In this document: piece by piece, positions 12,237 to 25,000 of the stretch
Numbering within the stretch: the stretch's first letter is position 1
Layout of the letters: each line of letters opens with the position of its first letter
DNA from: Symsagittifera roscoffensis
Lineage: Eukaryota > Xenacoelomorpha > Acoela > Convolutidae
Length of the DNA stretch: 64,000 bases
Assembly: GCF_963678635.1 (NCBI RefSeq)
Contig: NC_087071.1
Coordinates: forward strand, 44,193,095-44,257,094
Direction: 5' to 3'
Notes under the pieces: generated by a model
What the model was told of the DNA's origin: nothing
Database searches by the model: none
Seen by the model: only the letters and a program-made list of their open reading frames with translations
Position numbers and translations under genes: made by a program

Positions 12237-14640
12237 TTGAGGTTCTTGAGTCCTTGCTGGGAAAAGAAGGATATGGACAGAGTATTCTACGCGGGAAATA
12301 CCATCCTAGATGCATTTGTGCAGGATATCTTGAGCATGTCCATTAACCTGCTGCTGGCCCTATATCTGGTGTATCCCAGGTATTTGTTCAACATGGGTCC
12401 TGATTACATGTTCAGCAGAGGTGTGGAGATGGGCATTTGACATTGATACTTCTGGACTGATGAAGTATGGGTAACCCCCGTCGGTGAGAAAGGCCCACCC
12501 GAGACTGGAGACGTACTCCTACAAGTGTGCTGCTGGAGTGAAGACTCTGCTAGTGGAGTACCTCTTGATGCAGAGCCGACACTTGACGGGCGAGGAGACA
12601 AACCCGAAGACTAAAGAAGGGACGAGAGAGCTGAACGGAGGTATACCTCTCTTGACCAATTTGAGCACGAATGAGTGAAACGGTGCTATTTGGGAAAGTG
12701 AAAGATCCAGAGTTGATAGTGCTCAACTTCAGGGACCAGCTGTTGTGCATAATGGGGGGAAAACGAGAGTGTGGCGAAGAAATCGAGGGAAGTCGTGAGG
12801 ATCCCGGCGTGGAAGGAAAGCTTCGATTTCGCGAAGAAGGAACTGGAGACGGTACTTGAGCGTGATGTGTTACCCGCTGCCATCACTGAGTTCCCGACGG
12901 TGAGACGAATGACGTTGGGTATGAACAGTTCGATGGTGGTCCGTCGATACATGCTAGAGAGGTTGTGGAGCAGCAGCATAAAGTGTTCACACACAGCTGG
13001 GACCCCTTATTCATCGGGTACTCGGCGGCTGTATACTTCCATACATGTGAAGTAAAAGTGAACTCATGGACTACTCAAGGTAAGAAGAACCGAAGTTCGA
13101 TGCCTCATAAGTACGAAATCAGGGAAGTGATAAAGGTGCTTGAGAAAACTGGGCTCGAAAGTAAAATTCCCATGTACGACAGCGGGAGAATGATCATGGA
13201 GGAAGGTCACCTAGCTCTTCAGGATGAGATGAAGGGCAGTACTGGAAAACATCTAGCACCCTATGGACAGGAGGAGGTGGAGTTTCAACATGAGGGACGG
13301 AAGCTGGATGCAGCAGGGACCCTATACGTGTCCCTGGCCGAATACAAAGCAGGGAATCCGGCGACACCTTCGCCTCTATCAGTCGGCACCCCTGGGGACA
13401 AGAGAATCACAGATTCAAAGACGCGTTGGAGATGGACCAAGATGAGTCGGGTGAGGGAGAGAGCATGGATGAAACCTTCGGTGAAGCTGGAGAAGAAATG
13501 GAGTTGGGGAATACACCTGATGAGGGGGCAGTGGCGGGGAGTTTGAGTCCCGGTACCACGCGTGAGGTACTGCAAGACTTGAGATGAGGAAAAAGAACAC
13601 CTTCGAAGAGAATAAGAGTATGTTCCTGAATACGCTGGATGAAAATGGATGGCAAAACATCTTGAGCGAATTCATTCAGAAGTTAGAAGAAAAAGTAAAA
13701 CTGGATGACTTCAAAGAAGAGTTGTGGCACACCGTAGAAGGGTTTGGGGCACCTGTCTTGATGTCCACTGGACTGGACGAGAAAGCAAGAGGGGAGCTGC
13801 TCGACAAGATGATTTGCTTGAAGAAAGAGAAGCAGAGTGTCGAGGCTGAATCATGCAGAGCTCTACTCCGAATAAAAAGACTGATAATAAAAAAGTTAGA
13901 GTTGAAATTGATGAAAAAATAAAACTAATATTTTAATTAAAGATAATTAGGGTCGGAGGCAAGAGTCGGAAGAGGGAGATTTGGATAAGTAAGTGGATTC
14001 AGTGATGATTACGACTACGCCCCCGAGTAAATGAGTGAGGTCGAGGAAGAGGAAACGGGAGGTAGAAGAAGCGAGTCCTTCCGTGGAGGTCGTTTCAGGG
14101 AAGAATCTGAAGGAGACGGCTCCAATGGCTCTAGCGAGACGGAAAACAACAGCTTGTAAGGGCAACTCAGTGATCCGAAAGTTGCCTGAAGTATTGATCG
14201 AGACGGAAAACGCGACAAGACCGGGGACGGAGGACGATTTCAAACCCCAGACGGCGAATGCGAAGAAAGGCTCCATCTGTGGACAAATTTCGGAATCAGC
14301 CATTGGCAAAGAGTGGATCTGGAGTCGAAACCAGGGCATTGGGAAGCAGGTAGCAAGTGACCCCTCGAAAGAGGATTGACGTGGAATACTGCTCGCCCCT
14401 GGTGGATAGCCCTGGATACTGCGAAGGAACATGAGAGTTGCCTGAAAAAACTTGATCGCGGGGTGTCAGGAAAACGTCGAAATTGGGCTACCCAGCAGAT
14501 GGCGGAAGTGAATTAACTAGAGTTGAAGAGCCAGTTGGGACGAACCTGGGAGAAGTTGTTGCTGGAGTATTTTGAAGACGAAATGAGGGCACCATCGTCG
14601 GCAAAACATCTGTTGGCGAACCCTTTTGTCAGGACGGCGG
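12237..14640 (+). pseudogene. E4: accessory protein 2 homologue
   Basis: Coding remnant collinear with the 42808-45450 protein of E1. Matching pieces include GGIPLLTNLS (E1: GGMPLLTDLS), LFGKVKDPELIVLNFRDQL (E1: LFAKISEPEMTVINFEDHF), ITEFPTVRRMTLG (E1: IPEFPLIRRMLLG) and, around 13.65-13.85 kb, a helical segment with GFGAPVLMSTGLDEKARGEL (E1: SYGTQSILKTGLNQPLMREV). Later parts are acidic and basic low-complexity sequence, again as in E1. No known domain is recognised in either copy. Broken in many places. Confidence 0.55.
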
Positions 14641-14644
14641 GCAG

Positions 14645-15991
14645 TTGATGTTTACGTGGAGCTTGGCGGGAGTGGCGCTGGAAGCATTCACTTCATACGA
14701 CAAATTAAAACTGGACGATAAAGGTCTGCGTGTGTATCTAATGCTGATGCAACATTTTGCACGAGACAATTCGGGATTTAGTCTGGCGAGGAGGAAAGAT
14801 GCCACCTTTTTCTTGAGATGGATCATGTCGGTGATACCTGATGCTGCCATCCAGGCATGCTATCAAAGTGCAACGGGAAGTAAAGCATTGGAAAAGAGAC
14901 TTTCAAACGTCATCCTGAATGTGTATCAAAGTAATGGATTGAGAAGGAGGATGGTTCGAGGCAGTCCCTGGAGAACCATGCTAAGCTGGACGAGATCCGA
15001 CGGCTCTCGAACAAGAAATTTGAGGAGAGCCACGACGTGCATCGTGACCTGGCTTTGGCGGAAGGCTACTCGAGACCCACGAAGCGAGGGTAGTAACAGT
15101 ATGTGTCCGGTATAATGGGGATATCGTAAAACCCGTTCCTGGATGCGGAGGCAGGAGCTGCCTTTATGAAATTTGAAGTTAAGGAGCTGCTGAAGTTCTG
15201 GTCAGAGAAGATAGTCGAAATTGATCCGACAGAAAGGGAAAGACCGAGCGTAGGTCTACTGCTTGAGAAGTTGCCGCGTTCTGACAAGAAGGTGGAGCTG
15301 AGGCTGGGCCGCAAAGATGGCGTATTGTATACGAACTTGGGTCTGTTTGGAAGTTGTTGAGACCATCTTGGTGTCCACATCCTCAGGCAAGCTTGAACGA
15401 AGCATCAACTTGACGCCTGGAGATTGCCCATGGCATTGTCTGTCGCAGACAGTGTGGCACCCGGATCAGTCAAATCTCTGCTTGATATGGGATGTTGAAG
15501 AGATTCGGTCGATAGGACTACCTGACCATCAACAAAAAGTCATCCTCTTCGTTGGCGCTGAGATTCGGTCGATAGGACTACCTGACCATCAACAAAAAGT
15601 CATCCTCTTCGTTGAGGCACGTGTGGAGTCGCATACGATTTTGCTCATGGTTTAGGGCGACACTGACATCTTGGCTGTATACGTTGACGAAGAATCACAT
15701 GAAGAAATATCGTAATAGGAAAATCGTCAGTTCTTGGCCGAGATCGCGCCAGAGGCCTTGAAGAGACCTTTGCTCACCCATCGCAACGAGATAACCACGG
15801 GTTGGAAAAAGGATGGTAGAGAGTCTAGAGATAACACCAAAGCAAGGGAGTCGATACTGGAGGAGGACCTGGCGAAGAATGTGAGCTTGAGCTTGCACAA
15901 CTCCTTCTGCTTGAACAGGGAATCCAAAGTAAAGAATCTACCGAACCAGACGAAGAGGTTGCAAGAGCAAAAGGAATGGATGCGAGCCTAG
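14645..15991 (+). pseudogene. E4: accessory protein 3 homologue
   Basis: Coding remnant of the last accessory protein. Around 14.65-14.95 kb it aligns with the N-terminal third of the 40017-42791 protein of E1 (FLRWIMSVIPDAAIQACYQS against FIRFLIEQISVPALNTCVKM). Around 15.4-15.6 kb CHCLSQTVWHPDQSNLCLIW matches CHCLLQTWWYPKRSNLMLIW. Around 15.73-15.97 kb LLTHRNEITTGWKKD, LSLHNSFCLNRES and KRLQEQKE match LVTHRNAVTTAVKR, LCLHNSFCRNRES and QRVEEQKC. The Cys and aromatic residues are the best preserved. An in-frame 60-base tandem duplication lies inside it. Decayed fossil. Confidence 0.6.
15501..15614. repeat. 60-base tandem duplication in E4
   Basis: The sequence beginning AGATTCGGTCGATAGGACTA is present twice at a period of exactly 60 bases (15501 and 15561), identical for 54 bases. 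The period is a multiple of three. The identity contrasts with the decay around it, so this is a late event. Confidence 0.9.
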
Positions 15992-16000
15992 GAATGACTG

Positions 16001-17301
16001 AAGGCATGGGAAAGGATCGTGATCAGTTCCGATTAAGAAGAAGAATTGTCTAGACAAATTACTGTGTCGAGTGCATCCGGACCCAGTACCTCGAAGACGT
16101 GGGCGCGAACTGAGCAGGGTGCTCAGGGGCTGGTTCCTAAGTCTTGAGCGTGGAAGGCAAGAGAGGCTTGAGTGTGAACTCAGATGAAATCTGAGGGCGC
16201 GAAAAAGAAATTTTAACATACAAAATATTGTTATTAATATACTATAATTACTATAAACATTCAGCGTGCAAGAGGATGCAGGTTTCGATTGCTGTTTAGC
16301 GATAATGTGACAATTTTGCATGGCTGTGAATTTTGGGGTGTAGATAAAGTTAAATCTGCTGCAAATTTCTGTAAATGACGACTGGCACTGTATCTTGAGA
16401 CGCTTTCAACATTCTGGGGGCTCACTGACAGACAACAACACGCGATGAGGACATCGATCTTGAGTCCGTTGAGTATGTGCCAGTCGGTCATATTTGGAAG
16501 TTTGACCTTGAGTTGATCGTTTGATCTTGATTTTGGGGAGAAAAATAACTTTTCGAAACTTCGAATTGAGCCTGTCATGCTCAAGTTTCTCGCAACAACT
16601 GAAAATACGAGAAAAAAACGTCACAAGATCGAGTGAGAATCGCGGGAATTACTGGATTTTACTATTCGCAATTTTACTGGAATTATACGACACGAGTAGT
16701 TCTATCTTGTTCCTGATAGGAAGACGAAATTGCATGAAGAGAGAAAGAAAATTGGTAGATTGTACCAGAGTGAACCATGAGTGAAAAGGTGGAAAGCTGA
16801 AGCTGCCCAATGGTCCAGATAGAAAAACTTATTCTTGAGTTAAAATATATTTATTCAAAACTTCTTGATTTAGACTTAATTGCCCTAAACTAATTCTTGC
16901 TTTACGATATAGTTATTCAATTCTAGAGGTCGTGTCGGTATGCGAGTACCTAATTTAAATTTCTTAAGTGTGTTTTATGTGATTATGTTGAGTTAAGGAG
17001 AGTTTTTAGGTTCATCCATCTGAAATGGATCAAAGGTCCGCTGTCCAATAAAAACTAACGGTTTGCTTGAGTTCGGACCCTTTTTTTACGGCGTTCGCGT
17101 GTTTTAGGTAATACGAGACCTGGGGGCGTTCTTATTTCTAGAGTGGGGGGTCTTTTGGTAGTAGCCTTTAAGCTGTACCACGGTTTGTAGTCTCATGTCG
17201 CAAGTGAACTGAATTGGCTCCGACCGCATGAGGTAGAAAAACACAAGAGAAAGTGTCTCTGACTCTTGAGCCAATGGTTATAGGGCCTATTTTTCTTAGC
17301 C
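16001..17301. other. Unassigned stretch between E4 and the LINE/LTR junction
   Basis: No gene supported over 1.3 kb. 16476-16551 repeats 8180-8256; on the minus strand it lies within a longer open stretch (16261-16624) reading FFSPKSR, LPNMTDWHILNGLKIDVL and similar, which I do not recognise. The remainder (16.6-17.3 kb) is AT-rich and could hold the untranslated end of E4 or more LINE-derived sequence. Confidence 0.5.
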
Positions 17302-17549
17302 TCAAATGTGACTTAAGTAGGCGACTCTTACATGCGGTCCCATCGTCTGCATACCATTTTTGAGTTCAGCTTTATCGTTGACTGGTTTTATTAAAGATAA
17401 AGTGGCTAGCCCGTACATCGCCATTGATAAGGGGTCTCCTTGTGTGGTTCCTTCTCTAGTTAGAATAACTTTTTTAGTTACGAAGATTTTGGATGGATTA
17501 ATGTATGAGTTCTTTTCACCGGGTAGTATAGAAGGGCATGTGTTTGCAA
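17302..17549 (-). mobile_element. LINE reverse-transcriptase fragment, second copy
   Basis: Same LINE segment as at 8257-8467, slightly longer: NPSKIFVTKKVILTREGTT followed by QGDPLSMAMYGLATLSL, then KNGMQT. Its upstream end is cut by the E2 LTR at 17550 at exactly the same LINE base as in the first copy. The two copies therefore derive from one insertion event followed by duplication. No catalytic YADD box is present. Confidence 0.75.
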
Positions 17550-19034
17550 TGTTTTTTAACATTCGCCCGGAAGTACATACCGACGGAAAATAAAGCTAGG
17601 TTCTAAAACGACTGGCTAGCGTCTAAACACAGCTCTACATGCTTTTCATCGTCTCTGCCAAAGCCAGTTCTTTTGGTGGTCTTTCTAACATCTGGTTGAC
17701 AAAAAACGTTACTGTTTCCGGCTTCGATCAGAACGCTCTTATTAACTTAATTATATGAAAAAATAGTGAGCTTATGGCTGGGTCTCAGTATCCCCAGACC
17801 ACGAGGTCACTCCTAAAAACAGGGCTACTAATTATTTGTTCTATTACTATTGTTTTTGTTCAGTAGATAAAATCAACATCACCATCGAAGTTGGATCAAT
17901 CCTTTCCCTCAACTCCTAGCTTCTCATGATCTGAAAACGAACTTAGATGTTATTGATTCAATTCAAGACATCTCCAGGAAGCTTAAAGTTTGTTTAAATA
18001 ATGTTCAAGTTCTCTTCCGAGACCCCTCCGGATTCTGGAATCCGGGAAAATAACGTCCTTATTTCTTTCCGGAAGGCTGGACACGTCGTTCCAACACCCT
18101 TCCTGTTTCTCGGGAATTGCTTTGTAACGATTGTAAATGCATGATCGTTACAACTCGGAATGGTTGTGGGTCACAACAATCTTCTTATTGTTCGTATTTA
18201 TCGTCTGACTCTTCTCTGTCTAATTTTTACGTTGTTCTCGTTGAGGATACTGGTGTTGTTGTGTTTTGCCGTTTCAGTTGGTGCGAAATCTCAAGGCCAA
18301 ATTAATCCTTCCGAGTTCGTCAAAATGAACAATTAAGACCTCTAATTTGTTAAAACCACCAATCTTCCCACTCCGATGTTACAATAAAATTTCGAATTCG
18401 AACTTGCATTTTGACACATTCTGGTCGAATGTCACATACTCCTCGGACAGCCCAAATGGCGTACAAATGGCATCGTACTACGCTATTATAGCCTTCCAAA
18501 TTCTCTCACTAATCTGCACTTTCGAGGATATAACTTAAGATCGAACGTTTTTTCTGACTTCCAAAGTCTATGCCCCGATTTAAAACGGTACTGTCAATCA
18601 ACAAACTGAAATTATCCTACCATGCTTCTTCCCTTCGGACTTTAGTTGTTATTGGTCCTGAATATTAAGAACCAATAGTTGTTATTGGTCCTGAATTAAG
18701 GAACTCGGTGGTTAGAAGGAACAATGAAATAATCTCCCTCTTTAAGAGATTACCCAAGTCATTCATATCACCAAAAAGTGACCAGTCATCTTAGTTAATT
18801 AAAAACAATCATGCAGGCTTGAATATTTAATATACTCTCCACTCAAGCCTTTCTAAATAAATAGTAAGTGTCTCTAAAGCCACTAACTAAAATCAAAATG
18901 CAAAAATATATGCAACAAATTCTTTTAATCTTCATAATTCAACTAAATGTTTTCTCTTCAGTTTCAAACGCAAACTTAATTGCTTTATCTCTCATTTGAG
19001 TTTTTCTCACACAAAACAATTCTGAGTTTTAACA
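17550..19034 (-). mobile_element. E2 3' LTR
   Basis: About 1.49 kb, TGTTTTTTAACATTCGCCC to CTGAGTTTTAACA. A polypurine tract (plus strand TCTTCTCCTTC, 19035-19045) lies directly inside. Closest to the E3 LTR. Compared with 38352-39905 it is about 91% similar in its left part but very different in its right part, see findings. Confidence 0.75.
18122..18153. other. LTR hairpin (E2 version)
   Basis: TTGTAACGATTGT and ATGATCGTTACAA around AAATGC. The inner two pairs are G-T type in the plus-strand reading, the rest Watson-Crick. It corresponds to the hairpins in the other LTRs. Confidence 0.55.
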
Positions 19035-22000
19035 TCTTCTCCTTCGTCGCATCTTTGTTTCTTGGTTCACTCTTTGTTTCCTTTGTTTAGAAGTTCTAAA
19101 CTTCTAAATTCTTCTCTTTTTCTTCTTTTTGCTTCTTTTTTTTCGGCTATTTGTCAATGTTCCATCTCCTCCCAAGGTAGAGGATCAAAATTAGTCTCCC
19201 TGTTTCGAGGCACAACGTCACGTTTCTCTCCAAGTCTTACTTCAACGTTTCCTCTCTTTCTCTCCCGTCACATTCACTTGTTCTAGACGTCCTCTTCACT
19301 GCGGTGGTTACCGCATTCCGATGAGTTACAAACGCTCGCTTGAAAGCTCCTGCCCCAATGTCAAGCTGATACGCACTGTACACTCTGCCGTGTTTCGACA
19401 TATGCTTCTTGGCATATTCGTACATCCATGCAGTCATGTTGGCTCTGAACCATGGCATCAGTCGTCTTCTGGCCCATATCTTTTTCACTTCCATCGGAAT
19501 GTTCAGAATTTTGCACATTGTCTCAAAAAGACCTATATCTTTTAGACAATCCAATTCCTGCAATTGCTCTTTCGTAGGCGTTTCTTGTCAATTGTTTTCT
19601 TTCAACAAAGATAACTCCCACTATCACTATCGTAATGGGCTGTGATGAATCTGGTAAACCCATGGAGAGCAGCTCTCCACATTTCCAGATCAACGCCAGA
19701 TTACTACGCCCGGGATACCACCATGTTTGTAGCAAGCAATTGCAGGGGAACTCATCATGTGTCAACATGATGCTCCTCCAATTACGCTTTCCCGACGCTT
19801 CCAGTAGTGGTTCCACTTCCATTATCACTCGGTGGACTTCATCATTTCCATCTACTGCATTGTAATCTGTGACTGTTGACCCTTTCTGCTTCTGTCTTTC
19901 AAATTAACTGAAGTTCCCACTGGCATATCCCATGAACTTCTTTCCCAGTATCAATTCTAATTCTTCTTTGGTTCTCTCTGAAACTGCTGAGAACATTTTG
20001 CACAATAACTCGTAAGATTTTTCTGACATTCTTGCTAGTCTTACACATTTCGGCACTGAAAAGGCTTGATCCACGATCGTCCTCGTACTTTTCACATCCA
20101 CTGCTGCAAAATGCACTGGGTATCTGCTTTTGCACATTGGCGCTAATGGCGCTCCCGTCGGTCTACGTTAGGTTTCACTGTGCCGGATGTTCATTTCCGC
20201 CTCGATCGCTTCTCTCCACTTTCCAATATACTTTTACTTGGTTTGCAAAACTCCCGGAAACACTTCTACACTGATGGTCGTGATCATCTCATACTTTTGT
20301 TCTAGATTCAATAGCGACTCTAAAGAGAAAACATGCTGTAGAATCCTAGTGCAGTCACTAGATTAACCTCGGTTCCTCCATGGCAATCTGCAATCAATTC
20401 CGTTTCCGTTTTTGCTTTCATCACAATGTTGCCAAACAATATCGTTAATTGCTTGTGTTGTTTCTCCAGGTTCTTTACGCAATCCAGACCTCCACAGATG
20501 TGACCCTCCAGTCCGCAGACTTCCGCCAGACAGCTACCAGGTGCTTGTGTTGTTTCTCCAGGTTGTTTCTCGTTAATTGCTTGTGTTGTTTCTCCAGGTT
20601 CTTTACGCAATCCAGACCTCCACAGATGTGACCCTCAAGTCCGCAGACTTCCGCCAGACAGCTACCGCAGACTTCCGCCAGCCAGGCAACTCTAATTTGC
20701 CTTCTCCGATGCTCTTAGAGGCTGTCGTCGTTAAATTATAAATGCTGTTTAGGTAACGCTAGTTACAGTCTGAATTCAATTTCCTCTGCACGTCCTGTCT
20801 TGCACGCAATATCGAATGGCCGTTAGGACTCGGACATCATCATAGTTTCATCAGTTCCCTCAATACCATTAGACTCGTTCTTATTAGTTCGTCCGAGAAT
20901 CCCAATCCAAATTCCACTCGGTTGTCAGATTTTTGCACTGAAGGTGCAGTCATATTTTCTTCCAACACAAGTCCCAGTTTAGTCTGCTGGTTAGCAACGC
21001 TTCTTATCGTTGCAATTCTTGACGTCCAGAATCTTAGCATCACTGCTTGCTCGTAATCAAAGAAGCAATCTCGTATGTCTTCATTTATGAAAGGGTTGTA
21101 CGCCATCCCTACAATTCCGGATACGTAACTGTATGATTTCTTTCTGATCGGTCCATAGTATTCACTGGGCTTAAGCAGTGCTCCATAGATTCTTTTGTGA
21201 GCCTCAACTCCTTGTTGGAGAATCTCCTTATTTCATCAATCTTCTTCATCGTTCTCAGGAGTGGTTCTCAATTCTTCTTCGAAGTATCGTAACACTACTG
21301 CTCTCCATGGTAGGCTCGACAACTGCTCTATCGTTTCTGCGCGCATTTCAGACGATACCAGAGTTCCGTATGCCTTCTGCTTCAGGGCTGTGCCTTGCAT
21401 CATCGTCTCTAAATGAGCTTCAATAGCACTTTCAGTTTCCAGAGCAATTAAGTGCCATGTATCCACCGGCGGGCTCATCAATCGATACAGTTTCCGACAC
21501 TGTCAGTCGGTTATATTCTACTGGAACTAGCTGTCCTATGACGCTTCCATTTCCATGGTTCATGAGAGACGGTTTGAAATCTTGTAGGATACTCTCTCCG
21601 CATTGGCTGAGCATTTCCATTTCTAATGTCGCTGCAGTCAGAGTGCGGTCACTCCTCTTGGTTTTGTAACTGGCTGATTTTAATCCTGCCATGAGAATGA
21701 GTGGCATCTTCGCTACGTCAGTCAACATTCTGTCAGTGCCAGGCAATCGGTCATCACCCTGTGCCATGTCCATGGCTTCTTCGACGCGTTTTCTTTTGGC
21801 TGAGTTGACAACTTTTACGAAATTTTGGAATCCACTTTGTTTTTCCAGCTTTCCTCAATGTCACTTTGCTGCCAAGTTTCATTTTCATTTCCTTAATCCT
21901 GTCAATCACCATCTTTGATCGCATCGTTCCCTTTTGGGTTCTTGACAGATATACTACTTCTTCCTTGTCTTCTTGCGGCGTCATCTTTATAGGAGAGTTT

Positions 22001-25000
22001 GCCTCACTTTCGTCAGTGGCCGAGTCAATCAGTAACTCGCTCAATCTCTCTTCACACTCGTCGAGTTTGTCAAGGACTTCCCGCATTAGTGGTCTGTTGA
22101 GACCTATTTTCAAAATAGACTGGGTCCCGTAGCTTTGAACTAGTGTCCAGACCTCTTCCATGAAGGCAACTCTGTCCATGCTGCATCCCGTCCTGTTTTC
22201 GTTGTCTCTGTGATGAACGTCCCATTCTTCTTCGGGCAACGTTCCCAAGCAAGGTACTCTGGAAAAGCCTTCTATTCTTCTTCTCCTTTCTCTTGATTCC
22301 ATTAAGAGTTTCGTTTTGGCATTTTTAGAATTGCTCGAAGAGCTGCTCTCCGGCAAGTTCTGGTTCATTTCCATGAAGGCCGACGGAGGTTCCAGTGTGG
22401 AAGTTCCCTCGTCTACTGGCTCAGTTATTGGCTTGAGGGCCCTTGCTCTTCATCCTTTACTCTATCTGGAAGTTTCGGTACAACTGCCAGCTGCCAGCTG
22501 ACTGATCTTCCTCCTCACCGTGCACTACCCTGACTTCTTCACAACCGAAGGGTGCTAGCATGGTTCTAGTCTGTAGTGTTCCGCCCACCGTTAACTCTGG
22601 TTTCACACTCGTCAAGATTAGGGAGGCTTCTGGTAAGTCCGCCTTGCCTCTCATGACCATTGGCGCCAGATCCAGTTTCGCCCATTCCTCGTCAAATCGC
22701 CAAATGCTTCGGAGTCGCTGCATTGTTCATTCGTCTCCTTGTTGTTTCATCCGTGTAGGCAAACTGCGTATACTGCAGCACTGCGGCGTTTCTGCCCACG
22801 AAGCACGGGTCCATCATCTCGGAGAACTTCGCTACCCTCCTTTCATTAGTTTCAAAGGCTCTCAACCTGGGGGTTTGTACTACGGAGTCGGCTCCGAGCA
22901 ACATCCTTCTGATCAAAGGAAATTCAGGGATCTCTTCTGGCAGTTTCTTGTAGTCACCCCAGCCTTTCGTTTCTTCTCTCAAATTGTGATATGCTGCAGT
23001 CAGTCGAGGACTTCTTGTGACTTCGCCGTTCGTCTTATCGTAGGGCCTTTGATTCCAGAGTTTCGGGATTACCTCGATGTGCCCTCTATCCACTTCTCCT
23101 ATCCTATCACGGAAGAGATCATCAAAGTTTGTGACGGTCATCTCCGGCTCTGATATCTTAGCGAATAACAAGTCCTAACTCATTATCTATCGTATATCGT
23201 AGTGCGAGCTGCTCAAACCAGTTATGTGCAACACCGACCTCCTGTACGCCTCCACCTTAACGTCAGGGAACGTAAACGTAACTGCCGGACCGTATATCAC
23301 TGTCACGAACTCCGTGGCTCCTCTGATCAGTGCTCATAGACAAGCTCAGGTCAGTTAGCAGGGGCATGCCCCCAGCATGACGTCGCACATCTTACTCCAT
23401 CTGAATCGTCTCATCCTCTCCTGTTCCAAAGCGATTCTGCTGCAGGGGTGTATTGGATAAGAGTATGTCGCAGATCTTTTATCTTGGTCCAGGAATGCGT
23501 GGGTCGCTTCAAATCTCCTCACGTTTTCCCTAATCTGCTCCGGGTAGCGTGTCAGATTCATCAATCCTCCCAAGTTCCCGTGCGTTATCGCAATAAGCAT
23601 CAGAAGTCCATCTAGCCGCAATTCCTTCACTCCTTAGGTGAGCAGTATCACTGGTCTTCTCACGAAGTTCTCTGCTCCAAACGTCACGAACAGGGCTAGT
23701 AGTTCAGCGATCGATACTTCTACGACTGCTTGGAGGAATTATTTTATCAGGTATCGAGAAAGCGATGGTTAAACTTTCGCCAGGAATGATGCGGTCCATC
23801 CGGCTTTCAACCCTTCCAGCATGCTGTCAGTCCGGTCAAAGCCTTCTTCTCCCTTTACATTCTGTGTCCAGAAAGCTTCCAGGGTTCTCTTCAGCATTTT
23901 CGGCCAGGTTTGCCTCTTTCACCAGGTAGGCATGGATCTTCCTGATCATCACTGGGCCTCGCTCGAAAGCGTCTGTGCCCAATGCAGCTATTCGAGGGGT
24001 CAAGTGCAGCCACTTGTTAGTCTCTGGTTTCGTTCTCAAGACCATCGCTTCCAAGTGAGCTCTCTTCTCCTTGGAATTTTTCCTTCTTTCTCCTTCCTCT
24101 TTTTATTCCATTCCCCGGAACCATCGCTACTATTACTCGATGGTCATCGTCAATTCCTGGTTTTAGTTTAAGTTGTCGGCTGAAGTTGGACTTTTCCAAC
24201 CCTAGTACTTCGTCTAACACTAATATGTGTAGTGAATGGTCCTTAAATCCTCGCATCGCATTCGAGATGTCAGAACACGCTACAGGTAATTCCGCCCTAA
24301 GTGGTCTTAAGTTTTCCATCTCTATTCCGCGATTTGGGGCGGATATGATCACATCAAATTTCCCTTCCGAGAGAAACGCCACCATCGCTTATACAAACTT
24401 CAGTCCATCCGGGAGATGTGCATATCCAGGAGACAGCGCAAACACGGCTCTCGGTGTTATCTTGGGGAATGCACCTTCTTTCAGCGTGTCCACTACTTCA
24501 CCCATCGATTCGAGGATAACCTTTATCGCTGGCCATACTGTGTCTTCTGCCGTTGTAGGCTCTCTGAGTCTGCTCAGGAAACCCCTACTGTGTAGATGGT
24601 CGTTTATACCGGCAAATACGATCGTGATCGGGTTCACTTCCGTCTGTCGTTGTACCCCGATTGCCAATGATCACGACTGCTTTAGGTCCAGGTCGACCGC
24701 TGCCAACATTGTGACGTCAGGCCAAAGCAGAGACTTGGAGGTATGTACGAAGTCTGAGTTCGCAACTATCATAATCTTTGCTTTTCTCATTTCTGCTTTA
24801 TCATACGCTGCAAAGATGGTCTCGTCTTTCCTAATCGTCTTCATCCCACCATATCTCTGAACATCGCCTTCTTGAGTCATTTGTTTCGGGTACGCTCTAT
24901 CTTCTAAATGACCTGGGGGTGCTCGTATTTGCTTGAACAATTTCACATGTTGTCCTATTGGTGCCCTCGTTGTCAAGAATCTTCCGGGCCTTTCTTCTCC

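Larger units (their letters stand above)
11030..16000 (+). mobile_element. Element E4: divergent accessory cassette on plus strand
   Basis: A 5 kb plus-strand block whose translated pieces align, in order, with the last three accessory parts of E1. It shows about 35-45% identity in the better segments. No gag, pol or LTR of this copy is visible in the window, so its own element may be truncated. It lies head-to-head with E3. Many breaks; a fossil. Its value is that it shows the accessory cassette existing in a second, much diverged lineage. Confidence 0.7.

Noticed and set aside
12965-13546. Single host gene on the plus strand at 11-16 kb
   Set aside because: The open stretches in this region align in order with the accessory proteins of the giant element, so they are better read as one decayed relative (E4).
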